Source of the DNA: Lachnoclostridium sp. UBA7215
GTDB taxonomy: Bacteria; Bacillota; Clostridia; Lachnospirales; Lachnospiraceae
NCBI GenBank assembly: GCA_002490465.1
Contig: DKUB01000098.1
Coordinates: 1-10,311 of the forward strand
Reading direction: 5' to 3'
DNA: 10,311 bases
The translations under genes were made by a program, and so were the position numbers. Positions 1-6,061 of the stretch are shown here, one piece after another. The notes below the pieces were generated by a model. The model was not told where the DNA came from, searched no databases, and worked only from the letters and a program-made list of their open reading frames with translations. Every line of letters starts with the position of its first letter. The stretch's first letter is position 1.

Positions 1-42
1 GCTTCCCTGCCGATTTTGTTTTTTTATTACTACCTGTTATAT

Positions 43-68
43 ATATCGGTTGATTTTTTTATACTTTA
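43..68 (-). promoter_or_regulatory. Sigma-28 (SigD/FliA)-type promoter reading left out of the window
   Basis: On the minus strand TAAAGTAT at 61-68 and ACCGATAT at 43-50 are separated by 10 bases. The consensus is TAAAGTTT and GCCGATAT or GCCGATAA with about 11 between, so each element matches 7 of 8. It begins 21 bases after the fusion gene stop. The remaining bases to the edge (AACAGGTAGT onward) would be a leader, so the next gene to the left is probably a late flagellar or chemotaxis gene. The gap shows no clear terminator for the fusion gene. Confidence 0.6.
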
Positions 69-89
69 GCTGAAATTTACAAAAATATT

Positions 90-1904
90 TTAGTCCAGTT
101 CCTCCCGCAATGCCGTCACAAGCTGTTCATTTTCTCTTTCATTCCGAACAGCCAGACGGATAAACTGTCTTCCCCCCATCCTGATTTTTGTGGATAAATC
201 CTTTATCAGAATTTTATGCTTTGTCAGCAAAAGCTTTGTCAGCTCCCCGGCTGTAACACCATTGGTAATTTCTGCCATTACATAATTAGCCTGGGATGGA
301 AACACATGAAGGGCAGGAATTTTTGACAGCTCTTCTATATATATTTTTCTGGCTTTCTTAAATTTTTGAATTGCCGCCTGATAATCCTGACTATATTTTC
401 CCGCAATCTGCATAAAAAATTCGCCAAAAGAATTAATATTCCATATTGAAACCCTCCTTTTCAGTTCCGCAATCAATACATTGTCCGAGGAGGCCAGGAC
501 GCCGAGACGCAGCCCCGGAACACCATAGGATTTTGATATTGATTTTACAACAATAAGTTTTTTATACTGCGCCAGCTTCTCCTCTGTGAAAAGGGTAGCC
601 CTCTCATCTTCAGCAAAATCCAAAAAGGATTCATCAACCACAAGCGTTATATCCTGTTCTTTACACCACTCAATAAGTGTCCCCACACCCTCTTTAGCAA
701 TATAATTTCCCGTTGGGTTATCCGGATTTACTAAAATGAGCGTAGAGATTCCCTTATCTGCAAAAAAAGCTGTCAAATCCTCTGTCGTATAAGCAAATCC
801 CTCTCTTTCCGGGACATAGAAAACACTGTCTTTTTCTGAATAACGGTTTGGATACTCGTCAAAAGTAGGTCTGATAAATCCAACTTTGCCTGTAACCATT
901 TCCATGAAACATTTAATTAGTTCTGCCGCTCCATTACCAACGACTATATGCTCTTTTTTTATGCCAAAGTTCCTGGCGGCTACCAGGCTGTTTACATTCA
1001 TGCCAGATGGATACTGCGTCAGGAGCAGCTCAAAATTTGCCTTTATCTCGTCTACCATCTGCTTCGGTGGATAATAGGGGGTTACCAGATAGAAAAAATC
1101 CAACAGCCCCGGATATCTCCAGTAGCCGCCATAACGGGCATGCATACTGGCTAACTTCATACCGTCATCCGGTGCAAACAGAGATTGCGCTATATCCAAA
1201 TCCTGAATATCATCAATCTCATACCATGACTGGCCGCTCAATTTTTTTACCTTTATCTCCGGATTATCTAAAACGGCAATGACACGAAGCACCTGCTCAT
1301 AATACTCATTATTACCTAATGCCTTTGTATAAGCCTCCAAAAACGGGACATAATGAGTTTCTGAAAAATTTTTACTGAACTTATAGATATTCACTGTTTT
1401 ATATAATTGGGACATATCCCGAAAATCAATGTTATGTTTGGGAATAAACGATTCAATTGTATCTTCCGGACCAATTTTCACACATGTACCATCCATCCAT
1501 GATAAATACTTGTCCACCAATACAAGTGACTCTCTGGAATCTTCTAATAAGATGTCCAGTACACTGTCCTCAAAAATTAAATCTGATTCTAACAGCAGAG
1601 TATCTTCTTTTACAAGATACTCCTTTGCCAAAGAGAGTGAGTAGATATTATTTGTTTTATCATACACCGGGTTATTGACAAAACATATGGGAGTCTGTAT
1701 ATCTAATGTCCCAATATAATCCATCAGCTTTTTCCCTTCATACCCAACCACAATAACAATTCTTGACAGGTGGAGCTTTTCTAATTGATGAAGCATACGG
1801 TCAATCAGAGTCACCCCGTTCACCTCTACCATACATTTTGTATTTTCGCTTGTCAGTTCTCCCAGACGCTTTCCCATCCCCGCTGCCAAAATCAGTCCCT
1901 GCAT
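90..1904 (-). CDS. Bifunctional LicC-like CTP nucleotidyltransferase / CobD-HisC-like PLP enzyme
   Basis: A 604-residue two-domain protein. Residues 1-243 form a sugar-phosphate-type nucleotidyltransferase: LILAAGMGKRLGELT at the nucleotide loop, NNIYSLSLAKEYL at 85-97, SD at 107-108 and YEIDDIQD at 228-235. The NN-YSL and EID blocks are those of the LicC phosphocholine cytidylyltransferase group, so CTP and a phospho-alcohol or similar substrate are likely. A linker with ARYGGYWRYP (256-265) leads to a fold-type I PLP domain: NPDNPTG at 393-399, DESFLDF at 424-430, the Schiff-base lysine K458 in SISKSYGVPGLRLG, and FIRLAVRNEREN near 581. PGLRLG and DESFLDF look closest to CobD, with HisC second. 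The inferred job is to make an amino-alcohol phosphate from an amino acid phosphate or keto phosphate and activate it as a CDP derivative, for a surface or flagellar glycan. The ATG at 1904 has GGAGG 7 bases upstream. The exact substrate is unknown. Confidence 0.85.
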   Translation of the reverse strand: MQGLILAAGMGKRLGELTSENTKCMVEVNGVTLIDRMLHQLEKLHLSRIVIVVGYEGKKLMDYIGTLDIQTPICFVNNPVYDKTNNIYSLSLAKEYLVKEDTLLLESDLIFEDSVLDILLEDSRESLVLVDKYLSWMDGTCVKIGPEDTIESFIPKHNIDFRDMSQLYKTVNIYKFSKNFSETHYVPFLEAYTKALGNNEYYEQVLRVIAVLDNPEIKVKKLSGQSWYEIDDIQDLDIAQSLFAPDDGMKLASMHARYGGYWRYPGLLDFFYLVTPYYPPKQMVDEIKANFELLLTQYPSGMNVNSLVAARNFGIKKEHIVVGNGAAELIKCFMEMVTGKVGFIRPTFDEYPNRYSEKDSVFYVPEREGFAYTTEDLTAFFADKGISTLILVNPDNPTGNYIAKEGVGTLIEWCKEQDITLVVDESFLDFAEDERATLFTEEKLAQYKKLIVVKSISKSYGVPGLRLGVLASSDNVLIAELKRRVSIWNINSFGEFFMQIAGKYSQDYQAAIQKFKKARKIYIEELSKIPALHVFPSQANYVMAEITNGVTAGELTKLLLTKHKILIKDLSTKIRMGGRQFIRLAVRNERENEQLVTALREELD

Positions 1905-1931
1905 TTATGTTCCTCCATTCATAATATAGCG

Positions 1932-1976
1932 AAAAAGCTGTCACGCCAACGCCAATTCGCCGCCGCAACAGCCTTT
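1932..1976 (-). terminator. Weak terminator-like structure in the 121-base gap before the fusion gene
   Basis: On the minus strand AAAGGCTGT can pair with ACAGCTTT (one bulged G), followed by a T5 run. The intervening loop of about 26 bases is G-rich with three GGCG copies and folds poorly. It might cause partial termination between the chaperone gene and the fusion gene. A TATATT lies just downstream, but no good -35 accompanies it. Confidence 0.25.
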
Positions 1977-1992
1977 ACAAATACTATATTTT

Positions 1993-2010
1993 ATTTTGAT
2001 ACTCCAAAAT
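1993..2010 (-). other. AT-rich perfect hairpin after the chaperone gene
   Basis: ATTTTG pairs with CAAAAT around GAGTAT. No U-run follows on the minus strand (AAAATATAG), so it is not a standard terminator. It starts about 15 bases after the chaperone stop and may simply shape the mRNA end. Confidence 0.3.
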
Positions 2011-2025
2011 CTAATCCATCAATAT

Positions 2026-2520
2026 TTATTTTGTTTCATCAAAGAAATATGATGTCTGCGGCTTATGTGCATTTGCCATATTCTGATAGTAGTTATTGGC
2101 CGTACGGTTATTTATATTAAAATCATGAATCTCCTTACGGTGTCTTGCCAGATATGTCTTAAAATGGCCGCTATTTTGCTGCTCTAAGGCCTGAATCTGC
2201 ACACCAAGTTCAGATACCCTGGAAATTAACTGCTGCATTTTCTGAATCTCTTCACGATAATTTTCACGGTTCTTTTCAATTTCCTCTTTTACAAGACGAA
2301 ACATTGTGTCAAACCCCTCATCAATCGTAGCAAGTTCATCAATTCTTTCACCTTTGGCATCTATGAGTTGCATAAACGCATCGGGATCCATATCTTCATC
2401 TTTCAGAAGCTGCTCCTGATCTTTTGTACAGTCATAGAGAAAAGTAAGTATCTGCTGCTTCCTCCTTAATGAGTCCAACATCATATTTACATAAACCGCA
2501 TTGCGTTCTTCCGGCCCCAT
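2026..2520 (-). CDS. FlgN/FliT-type flagellar export chaperone (putative)
   Basis: A 164-residue, highly charged, largely helical protein starting 4 bases after fliS. The fliD-fliS-X position is that of fliT in enterobacteria. The heptad-like segments at residues about 13-75 (LRRKQQILTFLYDCTKDQEQ, later AKGERIDELATIDEGFD) and 75-120 resemble the FlgN/FliT helical hairpin fold. The C-terminus (NNYYQNMA, ending SYFFDETK) resembles the short tail motif common in Firmicutes FlgN proteins. FlgN escorts FlgK and FlgL, while FliT escorts FliD; sequence alone does not tell me which substrate this one has. The ATG at 2520 has GGAGG 8 bases upstream. No signal peptide or membrane segment is visible. 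The alternative is an unrelated helical flagellar accessory protein. Confidence 0.7.
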   Translation of the reverse strand: MGPEERNAVYVNMMLDSLRRKQQILTFLYDCTKDQEQLLKDEDMDPDAFMQLIDAKGERIDELATIDEGFDTMFRLVKEEIEKNRENYREEIQKMQQLISRVSELGVQIQALEQQNSGHFKTYLARHRKEIHDFNINNRTANNYYQNMANAHKPQTSYFFDETK

Positions 2521-2524
2521 TGCA

Positions 2525-2902
2525 TCAGCCTCCCTGCCTGTTCAGGCGCATAACTTCCTTCCAGGTGTCACGCATTTCACGTATATACTGAAGGGCATTT
2601 TCTAATGCATCTTTATCATTATGAATATTGGCCTCCAACAGCTGACTATGAATGAACTCATACACCCGGTCAAAATCTTCCCACACCGGATACTTGTGGT
2701 CTAGTGTACTCCGGAGTTCAACGATAATAGCCTGAGCCTTTTTAAGGAAAGTATTTCTTTTCTCAAAATCTTCCTTCTCCATTGCCATGCCCGCCATGTT
2801 GCAAAATTTTATAGCGCCTTCATAAAGCATCAAAGTAAGTTCTGCCGGCGATGCTGTTAATATAGCATTTCTCTGATATGCATTCAGTGCACTTGGATCC
2901 AT
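2525..2902 (-). CDS. fliS: Flagellin export chaperone FliS
   Basis: A 125-residue, all-helical cytoplasmic chaperone that binds the C-terminal part of flagellin, prevents premature polymerisation and delivers it to the export gate. The family pattern is visible from the start: NAYQRNAILTASPAELTLML, then YEGAIKF. Later come AIIVELRSTLDHKYP and the C-terminal helix AENALQYIREMRDTW-like region (ALENALQYIREMRDTWKEVM). Length matches the family (about 125-135). It starts 36 bases after the fliD stop, inside a short AT-rich spacer. I prefer the ATG at 2902 to that at 2914 because of the Shine-Dalgarno position. The last codons (GGA GGC TGA) form the ribosome binding site of the next chaperone gene. 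In Bacillus, FliS also takes part in the FliW-CsrA-flagellin homeostasis circuit. Confidence 0.94.
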   Translation of the reverse strand: MDPSALNAYQRNAILTASPAELTLMLYEGAIKFCNMAGMAMEKEDFEKRNTFLKKAQAIIVELRSTLDHKYPVWEDFDRVYEFIHSQLLEANIHNDKDALENALQYIREMRDTWKEVMRLNRQGG

Positions 2903-2907
2903 ATCTG

Positions 2908-2914
2908 CCTCCAT
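2908..2914 (-). promoter_or_regulatory. Ribosome binding site that decides the fliS start
   Basis: GGAGG lies 5 bases before the ATG at 2902. The in-frame ATG at 2914 belongs to the motif ATGGAGG and would have no Shine-Dalgarno of its own. Confidence 0.75.
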
Positions 2915-2938
2915 TTTTTAATTCGCATTGCCTTATTA

Positions 2939-5209
2939 TCAATTACTGAACAATGCCCCAAGGGAACTCTGCTGTGCCTGAAGTTTCGCAAGCGCAGTTT
3001 CCATTGCTGTAAACTTCTTATAATAAGCATCTTCCATACTTGCCAGCTTATCTTCCCATGTCTTAATATCCTTTTCATATTGTTTGATATCATCTTTCAT
3101 CTTGATATCACTGTAGAATGTCAAAGCGCTGCTGACTTTACTTCCCGCCATCTTATCACTCATAGCAGCGCGAAGATTGCCAAATACCCCCGTCATAACA
3201 TTGACTACTGCATCCGGATCTTCCTCCAAAGCCTTGCGGAGTTTATCCGTCCGGTCTGCATAGGTCGAATCATCTGCATCACCATAAATATGATACTGTC
3301 CGCCCTCCAGGTAATTGGTCGAGGTCATGATACCAAAACTTGCCAGAGAATAATTTTTACCGTCATAGGAAACCTGAGTCTGCATCGCAGAACGCATTGC
3401 CCGCATAATGCTGTCCAGGGTTGTATCACTACGAAGAAGAGACCCTTTAATCTTATCTTCCCAAAGTTTAACGTCCTCATCTGTCATAGCTTCTTTCTCT
3501 TCACTGGAAAGAGGCTCATATCCTTTGGCGGATTCTGCATTGTACAAATCATACATTTCTTTCATCACAGAATTGTATTCCTTAAGCGCAGACTTGATGG
3601 AGTTATAAACAGCATCTACGTCTGTAGATACCGAGAAAGATATCGTTTCACCATTAGTAAGTCCGGTAAGCTCAATGGAAAGGCCATTGGCATTTACTGT
3701 TGTTGTGGTGGAATCCAGTTTTGCACCATTCAGCTCAATTACGCTGTCTGCTGCTTTCTGAACATGAGCACCGCCAGAAATCGCTCCATCACTTGTTGTC
3801 AATATATCTCCAAGACCAAGACCAGACAGTTCCGTACCGGTTGACGCATCGTTACGGTCTGTACTGCTAAGAGAAGCATAACCGCTTACTGCCGTTGAAA
3901 TCTGAGTTTTTAAATCGTCCGGAGAATCATTATATACACTTGTACCATCAAAACTATTTATCTTGAGCGGATCCGTATCATTTCCAGTTCCATAGTATTT
4001 CATCAAAGCCTTCGAAACTATATCACTGTCTGCTCCGGTTGCATCGATTCCATCACGGATATTCTGCTCCGTCATACCAGCATAACTGTTCGTGAGGATA
4101 TCCGCTTTCACGTCCGCATCTTCCAGTCTCTCTTTTACTTTTCCAACGGTATCACTGTCTGCTTTTGCAGCAACTGCCTTATCAAAATCCTGTTGTGCAC
4201 GCCACGCAACATATGATTCTTCCGTATCAGCAGCCGAGCCGATTGCCGCCTTATCTTCTGCTACCAGAGTATTGTAATCGTTTTTATATGTTGCCTCCAG
4301 CTTATCATTCACCGAGCCGTCATCATCATAGTAATTGGATCTCAGACTTGCCTCTGCTGCTGTTTTGGCACTTGCATAATTTTCTGCATACAGCTTAGCC
4401 TTTGCATAAGTAGTTGCACCGTTTTTGGCAACGCTGTTCTTTGTCTCAAAAGATGCTTTTGCAATGTTGTCCAAAGCCTTATTGTATGCATCGGTCCCCA
4501 CGCCGGATGTACGGAGTGAAGCCATGGCTGAATCTACAATTGCTTTATTTGCTGCAGTCATCTTGTCGTAGCTGACCGCATTACGCAAATTATCCCTTGC
4601 TGTCTGCTCTGCTGTAGAAACACCAGTTGTCTTAATTGAGAAGGCATTTGAAAGGCCGCTTTCCTTACTGCTGATAAAGAAGCGCTGCTGGTCTGTGTCA
4701 TATGTTGCATTCAGCCCCACGCTGTTAAGTTTGTTTGTAAAATCTGCAATTGTCGTATCGGCTGTAATCGTAAACCATGATGTCTTGCCGCCAACCGTAA
4801 TCTCCAGCTCCTTGTTCACAAGGCTGGCATCCAGGTCCGCAAGCTTTTCACTGGCAGATTTTGCGCCAATCTTAGCACCGGTTACATACTGAGCTTTTGC
4901 AATATCGATAATATTAAGCGTGTAATTACCATTGATAGCATTTGTCTTTGCTGTTATATTAGCTTTCGTCGGGTCTGAAACCGTTGCCTTTTTGGTCTTG
5001 TATGCAGATGAAAGCTGTAACTTGGATACCTGCTCACTATACAGCTTTTTCAGCTTTGTATTTAAATCATTCCATTTTGTCTGTTTCCACTCTAATTTGG
5101 TCTTAGCGTTGGATATCTTTGTCTTTTTCAGGCTCTGGGCAGACATCAATGCACCTACAATTGCCTCTGTGTCCAATCCGGACAAAAGACCACTCATACG
5201 AATTGCCAT
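2939..5209 (-). CDS. fliD: Flagellar filament cap protein FliD (HAP2), enlarged
   Basis: A 756-residue cap protein that forms the distal oligomer under which flagellin subunits fold; in gut bacteria it often also contacts host or mucus. The FliD_N region is clear at residues 1-110 (MAIRMSGLLSGLDTEAIVGA at the start, KLEWKQTKWNDLN around 38-50). The conserved block returns at about 460-545 (LSGLGLGDI, VIELNG, then the AVYNSIKSALKEYN helix). The FliD_C region ends in a coiled-coil-like helix at about 700-750. Between residues about 198 and 455 there is an Ala/Asp/Ser/Lys-rich, probably helical insertion absent from the 468-residue E. coli protein. It has no cysteine. The ATG at 5209 has GGAGG 7 bases upstream. 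The gene ends in three consecutive in-frame stops (TGA TAA TAA). Confidence 0.95.
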   Translation of the reverse strand: MAIRMSGLLSGLDTEAIVGALMSAQSLKKTKISNAKTKLEWKQTKWNDLNTKLKKLYSEQVSKLQLSSAYKTKKATVSDPTKANITAKTNAINGNYTLNIIDIAKAQYVTGAKIGAKSASEKLADLDASLVNKELEITVGGKTSWFTITADTTIADFTNKLNSVGLNATYDTDQQRFFISSKESGLSNAFSIKTTGVSTAEQTARDNLRNAVSYDKMTAANKAIVDSAMASLRTSGVGTDAYNKALDNIAKASFETKNSVAKNGATTYAKAKLYAENYASAKTAAEASLRSNYYDDDGSVNDKLEATYKNDYNTLVAEDKAAIGSAADTEESYVAWRAQQDFDKAVAAKADSDTVGKVKERLEDADVKADILTNSYAGMTEQNIRDGIDATGADSDIVSKALMKYYGTGNDTDPLKINSFDGTSVYNDSPDDLKTQISTAVSGYASLSSTDRNDASTGTELSGLGLGDILTTSDGAISGGAHVQKAADSVIELNGAKLDSTTTTVNANGLSIELTGLTNGETISFSVSTDVDAVYNSIKSALKEYNSVMKEMYDLYNAESAKGYEPLSSEEKEAMTDEDVKLWEDKIKGSLLRSDTTLDSIMRAMRSAMQTQVSYDGKNYSLASFGIMTSTNYLEGGQYHIYGDADDSTYADRTDKLRKALEEDPDAVVNVMTGVFGNLRAAMSDKMAGSKVSSALTFYSDIKMKDDIKQYEKDIKTWEDKLASMEDAYYKKFTAMETALAKLQAQQSSLGALFSN

Positions 5210-5245
5210 AATTTCCCCTCCATTCTAATTTGCTGTTTTTACACA

Positions 5246-5267
5246 GAGAACAACTCCGTTTGTTCTC
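5246..5267 (-). promoter_or_regulatory. Perfect 8-bp hairpin with GGA hexaloop in the fliD leader (putative CsrA site)
   Basis: On the minus strand GAGAACAA pairs perfectly with TTGTTCTC around the hexaloop ACGGAG. GGA in a six-base loop is the geometry CsrA prefers. The following sequence (TGTGTAAAAAC) has no U-run, so this is not an intrinsic terminator. The GGA lies 33 bases upstream of the GGA in the fliD Shine-Dalgarno, a spacing compatible with one CsrA dimer bridging two sites. CsrA binding is inferred. Confidence 0.65.
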
Positions 5268-5271
5268 AAAC

Positions 5272-5284
5272 AACATTTCCTGTT
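5272..5284 (-). promoter_or_regulatory. Upstream GGA loop in the fliD leader (putative accessory CsrA site)
   Basis: Minus-strand AACA pairs with TGTT around the loop GGAAA. The surrounding ACAGGA...TGT resembles the CsrA consensus. Its GGA is 20 bases before the GGA of the stronger hairpin at 5246-5267. The stem is short, so support is modest. Confidence 0.4.
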
Positions 5285-5316
5285 TTTCTCAACACCGCCC
5301 GTAAAGCGATTGCTGC

Positions 5317-5736
5317 CTAGCGTCTCTCATCTACGAGGATGCCGGCCATTTCCCACATCTTTTGAAGCATATCCAGTGATTTTTCCGGTGGGATCTCACG
5401 AATCACCTCATTGGTGTCCGCATCAAATACTTTAATAGATACGCGGTTTGTTTCCTTGTGATAAGAATAATCACAGCGTGTCCTAACCATTTTACGGTTT
5501 GCACTGCTGACAGCATCATTGATTGTTGCCTCACTCGGCTGATGTTCTTTTTGTTTTCTGCCGCGGCCGTCTTCTTCTTTTCCATCGGAATGGGACGCTG
5601 CCTCCACCGTTTTAGCTACCTTTGCTGCCTCATGCATTGCTTCTGTCGGTGCCACATTAACCGGCTCCGCCTTTTTCACCGTCGAGTCCGAATGGCTGTA
5701 GCTCCCGCCAACTTTTGACATTGTTTCAATTTCCAT
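5317..5736 (-). CDS. flaG: FlaG family flagellar protein
   Basis: A 139-residue protein with a charged, low-complexity N-terminal half (Ser/Ala/Glu/Lys/His) and a conserved FlaG domain in the last 55 residues. That domain includes NRVSIKVFDADTNEVIREIP, then PEKSLDMLQKMWEM and a GILVDERR end. FlaG affects filament length and assembly in several bacteria and is typically encoded just before fliD, as here. Its biochemical role is not settled. I start at the ATG at 5736 rather than the in-frame ATG at 5751, because the latter lies within the Shine-Dalgarno motif ATGGAGG. A further in-frame ATG, five codons downstream (MSKVGG), cannot be excluded. Translation is probably controlled by the hairpin over its ribosome binding site. 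Confidence 0.9.
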   Translation of the reverse strand: MEIETMSKVGGSYSHSDSTVKKAEPVNVAPTEAMHEAAKVAKTVEAASHSDGKEEDGRGRKQKEHQPSEATINDAVSSANRKMVRTRCDYSYHKETNRVSIKVFDADTNEVIREIPPEKSLDMLQKMWEMAGILVDERR

Positions 5737-5741
5737 TTCAA

Positions 5742-5755
5742 ACACCTCCATGTGT
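5742..5755 (-). promoter_or_regulatory. flaG ribosome binding site within a GGA hexaloop hairpin (putative CsrA site)
   Basis: Minus-strand stem ACAC pairs with GTGT around the hexaloop ATGGAG. The loop holds the Shine-Dalgarno GGAGG, 8 bases before the flaG ATG at 5736. It closely resembles the known CsrA consensus, which has loop ARGGAU and a C-G closing pair. It also decides the flaG start: the ATG at 5751 is inside the loop and is not used. CsrA binding is inferred. Confidence 0.6.
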
Positions 5756-5773
5756 ATCAGTTCGTGTGTATCA
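5751..5773 (-). repeat. Pair of 9-base direct repeats upstream of flaG
   Basis: TGATACACA occurs twice on the minus strand (at 5765-5773 and 5751-5759) with a 14-base period. The second copy runs into the flaG Shine-Dalgarno hairpin. The rest of the csrA-flaG gap is AT-rich, with no convincing promoter. Confidence 0.5.
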
Positions 5774-5832
5774 CGCGCAAACTAAAACAAATTTACTTTA
5801 GTGTATATTTCGGCTCACCTATGCAAAAGATT

Positions 5833-5865
5833 AACCCCTGTCACTTCAAAAGTTGCGTCAGGGTT
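5833..5865 (-). terminator. Imperfect hairpin across the csrA stop codon, possible weak terminator or attenuator
   Basis: On the minus strand AACCCTG pairs with CAGGGGTT (one bulged G), and an inner ACTT / AAGT stem has a TTG loop. The downstream tract is AATCTTTTGC, a poor U-run. It could attenuate or protect csrA mRNA at its 3' end rather than fully terminate. Confidence 0.3.
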
Positions 5866-6059
5866 TCCGGTCCTGACGCCTTTGCTGCTTCCCGGTTTGA
5901 ATCCTGAATCTGCGAATATATTTCTTTTCGATATATTGGCACTGTTTTAGGCGCATCAATTCCTATCTTAATCTGATCACCTTTAATTTCCAAAATCGTC
6001 ACTTCAACGTTATTGTTTATGATAATTGATTCATTGACTTTTCTCGCTAATGCTAACAT
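5841..6059 (-). CDS. csrA: Carbon storage regulator CsrA (translational repressor)
   Basis: A 72-residue RNA-binding dimer that recognises ANGGA in hairpin loops, commonly over Shine-Dalgarno sequences, and blocks ribosome access. The sequence shows the family fold: MLALARKVNESI at the start, the central strand region EVTILEIKGDQIKIGIDAP, and VPIYRKEIYSQI. The RNA-contacting residues L4, R6 and R44 are all present. A C-terminal tail of about 20 residues resembles that of Gram-positive CsrA proteins that bind FliW. It starts 2 bases after fliW, using AAGGAGG inside the fliW 3' end. That site contains GGA, so autoregulation is possible but not demonstrated. Likely targets visible here are the flaG and fliD leaders. 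Confidence 0.97.
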   Translation of the reverse strand: MLALARKVNESIIINNNVEVTILEIKGDQIKIGIDAPKTVPIYRKEIYSQIQDSNREAAKASGPETLTQLLK

Positions 6060-6061
6060 GC

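Noticed and set aside
3080..3844. A 254-codon open frame on the plus strand opposite fliD.
   Set aside because: It lies entirely antisense to the well-supported FliD frame, has no Shine-Dalgarno, and its Cys/His/Ile-rich product resembles no family. It is a shadow of the biased codon use of fliD.
5246..5267. The fliD leader hairpin as an intrinsic terminator of flaG.
   Set aside because: No U-run follows on the minus strand, the loop has GGA, and the stem is AT-rich. A regulatory hairpin fits better.
5776..5806. A sigma-28-like promoter upstream of flaG (TAAA, 16 bases, CGTGATAC on the minus strand).
   Set aside because: Only the GATA core of the -10 matches, and other TAAA alignments give wrong spacing. 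It is too weak beside the clear promoter at 43-68.
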